A stretch of 64,000 nucleotides of DNA from an uncultured Clostridia bacterium. Lineage in GTDB: Bacteria > Bacillota > Clostridia > Christensenellales > Aristaeellaceae. Both the position numbers and the translations under genes were made by a program. Below are positions 16,972-22,719 of the stretch, in pieces. A model generated the notes under the pieces. That model saw only the letters and a program-made list of their open reading frames with translations, did not search any database and had not been told where the DNA came from. Location of the stretch: contig CALVKT010000010.1 of NCBI GenBank assembly GCA_944333055.1, positions 1 through 64,000 of the forward strand, read 5' to 3'. Each line of letters starts with the position of its first letter. The first letter of the stretch is position 1.

Positions 16972-17355
16972 TTACAGGTCGCCCGAATCCACACCGTCGC
17001 CGTAGCGCACGAGCACATAATTGCCCGCGTCGTCCTTCTCGTAGTCAAACCCGTACGTGCCGGTCTTGCCGTCCATCTCAAAGGTCAGCGTCACAATCAC
17101 ACGCGCGCTGTCGCCGCTGCGCGTGGCCACGGATGTCTCCGAAACCGTCGCGTCGGGAAACGCGTCGGTGAACGTCTTGACCGCCAGATCGCGCACGCCC
17201 GGCACGAAGCTCCAGTCGATGCCCGTCTCGGCCGCCTGCGGCGTGTCCGGCTTCCCGTCCTCGCGCAGCCTGCCCACCGCCTGATCCACCGCCGTGCAGC
17301 CGCTCATCAGCAGGAGCGCGGCGCACAGCAGCGCCAAGAGCAGGATTTTCTTCAT
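16972..17355 (-). CDS. Small lipoprotein of unknown function
   Basis: A 127-residue exported lipoprotein: MKKILLLALLCAALLLMSGC is a clear signal with lipobox cysteine at residue 20. The mature part (about 107 residues) looks like one alpha/beta domain ending in GFDYEKDDAGNYVLVRYG, which resembles small DUF4829-like or NTF2-like lipoproteins; I cannot name the family. The ATG at 17355 has AAGGAGAAGAC upstream; the longer frame start has no signal. It sits between two repeat copies and shares a terminator with argD. Confidence 0.8.
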   Translation of the reverse strand: MKKILLLALLCAALLLMSGCTAVDQAVGRLREDGKPDTPQAAETGIDWSFVPGVRDLAVKTFTDAFPDATVSETSVATRSGDSARVIVTLTFEMDGKTGTYGFDYEKDDAGNYVLVRYGDGVDSGDL

Positions 17356-17476
17356 ATGTCTTCTCCTTGATGTCTGTATGCCATACAACGGATGAAGCGG
17401 GGGAGCGCAATCGCGCATCGCCGCATACGCGCACAACCTGTGGGCGCTGCTGCGCGCTATGCGCGCAGGACGTTTT

Positions 17477-17590
17477 CCGGGAAGCGCTTGGGGATGCTAC
17501 GCACTGGGGAACGTTGGGGCCGCGGGCTCAAACCCCGCCTGGGGACCAGTCCCCCAGACACATGCTCGCTTCGCGGCGACAGCCCGCCGC
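17477..17590 (+). repeat. Dispersed intergenic repeat, short form (copy B2)
   Basis: Shows CGGGAAGCGC, GGGGCCGCGGGCTC, AAACCCCGCCTGGGGAC, the CTGGGGGACTGGTCCCC-type palindrome and GCTCGCTTCGCGGCG. It fills the 242-bp gap between the lipoprotein and MocR-like genes. Confidence 0.65.
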
Positions 17591-17597
17591 TTTGGCG

Positions 17598-18953
17598 TCA
17601 CATCCACGCGTCGCGCAGCGCGCAGAGGCCCGCCTCAATCGCCGCCTCGTCCATGCCCGCAAAGCCGAGCAGCACCACGCGCTCGTATTCGCCGCCCGCC
17701 TCCATCACGCCGTAGTCCGCCAGCCTCGTCAGCTTCACGCCGGCCTGCGCCGCGCGCGGCACCAGCGCCTGCGCGGGGGTACGCCCGCCCACGCGCAGCA
17801 GCGCGTACAGCCCCGCGCAGCAGGGCGCAACCTCGCCCAGCCCCAGCGCCGCCGCCTTGCGCTCCAGCGCCTGCAAGCGCCCGCGATACACCACGCGCAT
17901 GTGCGCCACGTGCCGTTCCAGATGGCCGCCCGCGATGAACTTGCGCAGCGTCTCCTGCTCAAAGCCCGGCACGCTGCACGCCGCGTGCAGCGCGCGATAG
18001 CGCCCGACGAGCGCCTCCGGCAGCGCCATGAAGCTCAGGCGCAGGCCCGGCGCGAGCGTGCGGGCGAACGTGTTCATGTAGATCACCTGTCCGCTCTCGT
18101 CCATCGCGCGCAGCGCGGGCGCGCTCGCGCCTGAGAAGCGGAACTCGCTGTCGTAGTCGTCCTCCAGGATGTAGCCGCCCGTCTCCCGCGCCCAGCGCAG
18201 CAGCGCCGCGCGCTGGCCGTCGCTCATCTGCGCGCCCAGCGGGAACTGATGCGACGGCGTCACATAGGCCGCGCCCGCGCCGCCGGTGTAGAGCGCGCGC
18301 ACGTCGATCGCGCCGCCTGAAAGCGGCGTGGGCAGGATGCGCGCGCCGCTGGCGACCAGAATCCGCCGCACGCGCGAATAGCCCGGATCTTCGACCGCAA
18401 AGAGCTTCTCCCGGCCCAGCAGGGAGACCAGCGCCGTGACGAGCACCTCCGTGCCGGCGCCCAGCACGATGCTCTCCGGCGGCACCTCGATGCCGCGCAG
18501 GCTGCGCATCATGCCCGCGATCTCCCGGCGCAGCGCCAACGACCCCTGCGGATCGCCGGAGAGCAGCAGCGCCGTGTTCTGCTCGCTGAGCACCTCGCGC
18601 ATCAGCCGCGCCCACGTCGCATAGGGGAACTTCGCCGCATCCGCCGCGCCGGTGGAAAAGTCCCAGCGCACGGGCACGGCCTGCGGGCGCGCCGTCTCGC
18701 TGCCGTGCGGCGGCTGCGCCGCCACGTAGATGCCGCTGCGCGGCCTGCTCTCGCAGTAGCCCTCGCTCATCAGCCGCGCATACGCCGCCTCAACCGTCGC
18801 CGCGCTCACGCGCAGGTGCTCGGCAAGCTGGCGTCGGGAGGGCATGCGCACCCCCGGCGCCATGCGCCCGCCGTCGATCTCCGCGCGCAGCGCCGCGTAG
18901 AGCTGCTCGGTCAGCGTCGTGCGGCTGTGTTCATCCAGCGTGCAGGTCAGCAT
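17598..18953 (-). CDS. MocR/GabR-family regulator (GntR HTH fused to aminotransferase-like domain), PLP lysine replaced
   Basis: A transcription regulator with an N-terminal GntR winged helix (about residues 8-75; PSRRQLAEHLRVSAATVEAAY) and a fold-type I aminotransferase-like domain. PLP-contact blocks are present (VTPSHQFPLG, LEDDYDSEFRF). The segment that should read SK before TLAPGLRL is FARTLAPGLRL, so residue 298 is Arg (codon at 18060-18062) and the Schiff-base lysine is missing. ATG at 18953 is chosen because GGGAGGA lies 9 nt upstream; GTG at 18962 is too close to it. The trmD stop ends 5 bp upstream of this start. Effector and targets unknown. Confidence 0.85.
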   Translation of the reverse strand: MLTCTLDEHSRTTLTEQLYAALRAEIDGGRMAPGVRMPSRRQLAEHLRVSAATVEAAYARLMSEGYCESRPRSGIYVAAQPPHGSETARPQAVPVRWDFSTGAADAAKFPYATWARLMREVLSEQNTALLLSGDPQGSLALRREIAGMMRSLRGIEVPPESIVLGAGTEVLVTALVSLLGREKLFAVEDPGYSRVRRILVASGARILPTPLSGGAIDVRALYTGGAGAAYVTPSHQFPLGAQMSDGQRAALLRWARETGGYILEDDYDSEFRFSGASAPALRAMDESGQVIYMNTFARTLAPGLRLSFMALPEALVGRYRALHAACSVPGFEQETLRKFIAGGHLERHVAHMRVVYRGRLQALERKAAALGLGEVAPCCAGLYALLRVGGRTPAQALVPRAAQAGVKLTRLADYGVMEAGGEYERVVLLGFAGMDEAAIEAGLCALRDAWM

Positions 18954-18958
18954 GCCGC

Positions 18959-19738
18959 TCACTCCTCCCGCGCGCCGCTTGCCGCGCCGTCTTCGGCTCG
19001 AATCCGTTCAAACACCGCGTCCACCACCTTCTGCTGGTGGCGCGTAAATTTCCTGCCCGCCAGAAACGCCTGCGCCATCTCCGGCCTGCGGCGCAGCGTG
19101 ATATACAGCGATTCGCTCAGCTGCCAGTCGGCGATGTGCGCGTGGTTGCCGCCCAGCAGCGGTTCGGGCACGAGCAACCCCTCAAACTCGCGCGGCCGCG
19201 TGTACTGCGGGTATTCCAGCAGCCCGGAGGAAAAGCTCTCCGTCTGCGCGCTCTGCTCGCAGCCCAGCACGCCGGGCACCAGCCGCGCCACGCAGTCCGC
19301 CAGCACCATTGCGCCCAGCTCGCCGCCGGTGAGCACGTAGTCGCCGATGGAGATCTCCTCGTCGATGCACAGGTCGATCGCCCGCTGGTCGACGCCCTCG
19401 TAGTGGCCGCACAGCAGGATCAGCTCTTCCTCGCAGGCGAGCGCCTCGGCCTTCGCCTGCGTGAGCGTCTGCCCGCGCGGGGAGAGATAGATCCGCTTGC
19501 CCCTGAAATCCGCCCCCTGCACGTCGCGCATCGCATCGACGATCGGCTGGGCGAGCATCACCATGCCCGCGCCGCCGCCGTAGGGCGCGTCGTCCGTGTT
19601 GTGGTGCTTGTTCTTTGCATACGCGCGGATGTCCACCTCGCGGATGGAAAGCAGTCCGGCCTGCTGCGCGCGGCCCAGTATGCTCGTGTGCAGCGGCGCA
19701 AACATCTCCGGGAACGTCGTGAGAATCGTGATCTTCAC
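18959..19738 (-). CDS. trmD: tRNA (guanine37-N1)-methyltransferase
   Basis: Methylates G37 next to the anticodon and prevents frameshifting. The 259-residue SPOUT enzyme shows ITILTTFPEMF, DDAPYGGGAGMVM, LLCGHYEGVDQR, and the knot segment SIGDYVLTGGELGAM. It starts with GTG overlapping the previous stop by 4 bp. The usual neighbours (rpsP, rimM, rplS) are absent; instead it sits behind a DNA methyltransferase and an unknown gene. Confidence 0.95.
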   Translation of the reverse strand: MKITILTTFPEMFAPLHTSILGRAQQAGLLSIREVDIRAYAKNKHHNTDDAPYGGGAGMVMLAQPIVDAMRDVQGADFRGKRIYLSPRGQTLTQAKAEALACEEELILLCGHYEGVDQRAIDLCIDEEISIGDYVLTGGELGAMVLADCVARLVPGVLGCEQSAQTESFSSGLLEYPQYTRPREFEGLLVPEPLLGGNHAHIADWQLSESLYITLRRRPEMAQAFLAGRKFTRHQQKVVDAVFERIRAEDGAASGAREE

Positions 19739-20331
19739 TCCGGCTTGTCCTCCGCGGGCAGCAGCGTCATGCGCTGGCGCTCCATCTCTTCGAGAATGCC
19801 GTACATCTGCTCTTCCTGCGTGTCGATCTCCAGGATTTCGATCTCCCGCAGCGTGATGAGCTCCTCCTCCGCCTCGCGGCCGAAGAAGTCGAGCAGCCGG
19901 ATCTTGACGCGCAGGCCGTTGGCCTCCATCACGCGCCCGGTGATCATCTCATTGCCCATGATCACGCTGACGATCTCGCGGCGCGCCTTACATTCCAGCA
20001 GCACGCTGAGCAGCAGATCGGTATCCTCCTCCGGGTAATCGGTGAAGAAGAAGCGGTGGCGCTGCTTGTGGTACGCCATCAGCATGCCCAGCCGCTGCTC
20101 GTATTCCTCGCCGGAGAGCACCTGAATGACATCGCTGTTGCGGCGCACGCGCCAGCCGTCGATCTGCCCCCAGGGCGTCAGATCGCACATGAGCACGTGC
20201 TTGGAATCGACCGCCTCCACGAAGCCCGCGCAAAAGCCGTCCGGGTCGTTCGGGTCGGTGTAGATCGAGGCGATCGCACCCTGCGCCGCCAAAATGCGAA
20301 GCTGATAGACCATGTATCCGTTGGTTGCCAT
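19735..20331 (-). CDS. Conserved hypothetical with two beta-barrel-like halves, in the rimM position
   Basis: A 198-residue cytoplasmic protein. Two similar halves each have a small all-beta segment: FCAGFVEAVDSKHVLMCDL with GQIDGWRVRRNSDV (about 32-75) and MITGRVMEANGLRVKIRLL with LITLREIEILEI (about 130-175). This suggests two Sm/SH3-like barrels, a pattern I recall in conserved Firmicutes unknowns. It lies directly before trmD with a 4-bp overlap, where rimM often sits, but it lacks the RimM N-terminal Gly-rich motif and PRC barrel. A nucleic-acid or translation role is a guess from structure and place. Confidence 0.8.
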   Translation of the reverse strand: MATNGYMVYQLRILAAQGAIASIYTDPNDPDGFCAGFVEAVDSKHVLMCDLTPWGQIDGWRVRRNSDVIQVLSGEEYEQRLGMLMAYHKQRHRFFFTDYPEEDTDLLLSVLLECKARREIVSVIMGNEMITGRVMEANGLRVKIRLLDFFGREAEEELITLREIEILEIDTQEEQMYGILEEMERQRMTLLPAEDKPE

Positions 20332-20334
20332 CGT

Positions 20335-21603
20335 TCAATATCTCCTCTTGGGCAGGTAAAACCGCCTGTTGCCCCAAATGTCCACAATCATGATGCACGG
20401 TTCGCCCCCGCACACGGGCATCTCCAGCGCCGGCTTGAGCGCCGGGGTGCCCACCGTGCGCACGCTCGCCGCGCAGCTCCTGAATGCGTCGCCCTGCACG
20501 AAACCCGCGTACCACTGGTCCACGGCGTCCAGCCCCTCAATGCCCGCGCGGCGCGCCTTCGGGCTGTCAAAGCCGATCAGGCGCACGGTGTAGGAGGTGA
20601 TCGCCGGGAAGACCTCGGCCTCCACCGTGCAGTCGTCCGCTCCGCACGGGGCTTCCACGTCGAAGCACACGCCCATGGGCCTGCCCGCCGCCGTCTGGCT
20701 CAGGCGCTTGCCCATGACGGCGACGGCCAGCGGGTTTTGATCCACGCACAGGAACCGGCGGCCCAGGTTCGCCGCGGCCACGGCCGTCGTGCCGCTGCCG
20801 GCGAACAGGTCGCACACCAGATCGCCCTCCTGCGTGGCGCAGGCGACGATGCGCTCCAGCAGGCGCACGGGCTTTTGCGTGTCGTAGCCGGTGCGCTGCG
20901 GGTCCTTCTGCTGCAAATGGCTCACGTCGTCCCAGACGTCGCCGGGGTACGTCGGTTCATCGTCGTAATAGCGGTATTCCTTGCCTGCCGAGACGATGGA
21001 TCGATACGTGCGCCCGTCCGCATCGACGCCGCGCTTCATGTGGTTGCTGCGCGCCTCGCTGCGCGCAATGGGCACGGCGCGCAGGTTGAAATAGTACGCG
21101 CGCGACTTCGCGTAAAAGAGGATCACGTCGTGCTTGCGCGGGAAATACGTCCGCGCGCGGCCGCCGGACTGATACGACCAGATGATCTCGTTGAGGAAGT
21201 TGTGCTCGCCAAAGACCTCGTCCATCAGCAGGCGCATGTGCGCGTGCATGCGGCAGTCGATGTGCAGAAAGAGGGTGCCCTCCTTTTTGAGCAGGTCGCG
21301 GGCGAGGGTCAGCGTCTCGCGCATCATGGCCAGATAGGCCTCGCGGTCGGGCCAGAGGTCCTCGTAGGCGGGCAGCGACAGCGTCGGGCTGCCCGTGCGG
21401 TATCCCTTTTCACCGATGCGCGCCTTCATCTCAAAGCGCTTGCCCGTGTTGAAAGGGGGATCCAGATACACCGTCTGCACCGCGCCGGCATAGCGCGCGC
21501 GCAATTCTTCGGCGCACGCGGGCAGCGCGCGCTGCATCACCATGCCCATGCTCTCCCTGCCCAGATGGCGCTCCGCGCCGCAGTGGATGTAGGTCGCGCC
21601 CAT
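20335..21603 (-). CDS. Orphan site-specific DNA methyltransferase (beta group)
   Basis: A SAM-dependent amino-methyltransferase of N6-adenine or N4-cytosine type. Motif IV (YLDPPFNTG, about residues 46-54) comes before motif I (DLFAGSGTT, about residue 260), the beta-group order of type III Mod and related enzymes. Between them lie LHIDCRMHAHMRLLMDEVFG and WSYQSGGRARTYFPRKHD. A C-terminal extension of about 130 residues may help choose the target. ATG at 21603 has AGGAGGGGC upstream. No restriction gene is nearby, so it is solitary. It is first in an operon with the unknown protein, trmD and the MocR-like regulator. Confidence 0.88.
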   Translation of the reverse strand: MGATYIHCGAERHLGRESMGMVMQRALPACAEELRARYAGAVQTVYLDPPFNTGKRFEMKARIGEKGYRTGSPTLSLPAYEDLWPDREAYLAMMRETLTLARDLLKKEGTLFLHIDCRMHAHMRLLMDEVFGEHNFLNEIIWSYQSGGRARTYFPRKHDVILFYAKSRAYYFNLRAVPIARSEARSNHMKRGVDADGRTYRSIVSAGKEYRYYDDEPTYPGDVWDDVSHLQQKDPQRTGYDTQKPVRLLERIVACATQEGDLVCDLFAGSGTTAVAAANLGRRFLCVDQNPLAVAVMGKRLSQTAAGRPMGVCFDVEAPCGADDCTVEAEVFPAITSYTVRLIGFDSPKARRAGIEGLDAVDQWYAGFVQGDAFRSCAASVRTVGTPALKPALEMPVCGGEPCIMIVDIWGNRRFYLPKRRY

Positions 21604-21651
21604 GTTCCGCCCCTCCTTGATCGTGTGCATCCTTCCAACATCTCGGTATAT

Positions 21652-21702
21652 ATTATACTGTTTTTGGCCCGTATTGACAAGTGAAACGCGCGCTGTTATC
21701 CT
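21652..21702. promoter_or_regulatory. Divergent promoters sharing one -35 box (TTGACAA)
   Basis: Plus strand: TTGACA 21674-21679, 17 bp, TATCCT 21697-21702, for the YkgJ-like gene. Minus strand: TTGTCA 21675-21680, 17 bp, TATAAT 21652-21657, for the DNA methyltransferase. The palindromic 7-mer serves both strands, so the two should compete for RNA polymerase. Confidence 0.8.
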
Positions 21703-21731
21703 GATAGACACAGACAAAAGGAGGCTCGAAC

Positions 21732-22214
21732 ATGTCCGCCATCCACGCCGTGCTCGCCGCGCGAGCGCTGCTTGACGCGCTCACCCCGCTGAAAACCGAC
21801 TGCGGCCGCCTGTGCGCCGGCGCATGCTGCCAGGGCGACGAGCAGACCGGCATGCTGCTCTTCCCCGAAGAGGAGACGCTCTATGAAAACTGCGCGTTTG
21901 CGCGGGTGCATCCGGCGCATTTTGCGCTGGGCGGTGCGCAGGCGAAGCTGCTCGTCTGCGACGGGCACTGCAACCGGGCGAACAGGCCGTTGGCCTGCCG
22001 GCTCTTCCCGCTGTTTCTGGCGTTCAAGCCCGACGGCGGCACGCGCCTGCGCATGGACGCGCGCGCCCGGTCCGTCTGCCCGCTGACGGACTACGGCCTC
22101 TCCGCGCTCGATCCGGCGTTCAGGCAGGCGGCGCGCGCGGCGTATGACCTGCTGCTTGAGGATGACGCCTGCGCGGCCTACCTGCGCGCGCTGCATGACG
22201 CCTTCTCGCTCTAA
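21732..22214 (+). CDS. YkgJ-like Cys-cluster protein
   Basis: A 160-residue soluble protein with the cysteine pattern of the YkgJ family (putative zinc or iron-sulfur binding): CGRLCAGACC near residues 24-33, CDGHCNRANRPLACRLFP near 75-92, and a last Cys in SVCPL. Eight or so cysteines cluster in three groups. RPLACRLFPL is the signature stretch. Biochemical role is unknown; some members act in Fe-S or metal handling. AAAAGGAGG precedes the ATG. It is the only gene on its side of the shared promoter. Confidence 0.82.
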   Translation: MSAIHAVLAARALLDALTPLKTDCGRLCAGACCQGDEQTGMLLFPEEETLYENCAFARVHPAHFALGGAQAKLLVCDGHCNRANRPLACRLFPLFLAFKPDGGTRLRMDARARSVCPLTDYGLSALDPAFRQAARAAYDLLLEDDACAAYLRALHDAFSL

Positions 22215-22311
22215 TGCCGCTCGAAGCGAGAACCTCGGCGGAGCCGAAGGCGGAGTGCCGGCAAACTCGCTTCCATCCTGTTCATACCGATGTCCGATAA
22301 AGCGGTCAAAT

Positions 22312-22451
22312 GCGGCGCGAAGCGAAGAGGGGAGTCCGAGGGATGAAATCCCGGTTTCATGGTGGCAGCCCTCACGTCTTCTATGATCACGGCGTAAGCG
22401 GCGGGAACCGCAGCGACCATTGCGGTTCTGATTGGCCGTTTTCATCAAGCG
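22312..22451 (-). repeat. Dispersed intergenic repeat, long form (copy A2)
   Basis: Read on the minus strand: CGCTTGATGAAAACGG, AATCAGAACCGCAATGG, GCGGTTCCCGCCGCTTACG, GTGATCATAGAAGACGTG, GGGCTGCC, GGGATTTCATCCCTCGGAC, CTCTTCGCTTCGCGC. The order and spacing match copy A3 at 61457-61600. With the terminator and copy B3 it explains the 505-bp gene-free stretch at 22215-22719. Confidence 0.88.
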
Positions 22452-22501
22452 TTCGTATCAAACGAACTTGCAGGAATACATCCGGCAGGCGCACACAGGA
22501 T

Positions 22502-22538
22502 AAACGCCATGCTGCGCATTTTTCGCGGCATGGCGTTT
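22502..22538. terminator. Bidirectional terminator between convergent genes
   Basis: 15-bp stem AAACGCCATGCTGCG / CGCGGCATGGCGTTT with one G-U pair and a CATTTTT loop, ending in TTTT. It nearly repeats the hairpin arm at 16751-16793. Confidence 0.8.
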
Positions 22539-22635
22539 TCGTATCATGTTCTGGAAAATAGAAAGCGATTCCGCGATACGCCGCACATGGGCCTTTCAGC
22601 CGGCGGGCGCGCAGATCGCCCTCTGCCCTTCGGCT

Positions 22636-22719
22636 TTTGTGCGCTGCGCGCCGGGGGACGTTGTGCCGCAGGCCCCAAACCCCGCCGATGTCCTCCCCGG
22701 CTCCCTGCTTCGCGGCGGT
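22636..22719 (+). repeat. Dispersed intergenic repeat, short form (copy B3)
   Basis: Shows TGCGCTGCGCGCCGGGGGA, GCCCCAAACCCCGCC, CTCCCTGCTTCGCGGCGG, ending at the stop of the next gene. It is a degenerate member of the family. Confidence 0.55.

Noticed and set aside
19735-20331. Annotation as RimM
   Set aside because: Position before trmD suggests it, but the Gly-rich N-terminal motif and PRC-barrel pattern are absent.
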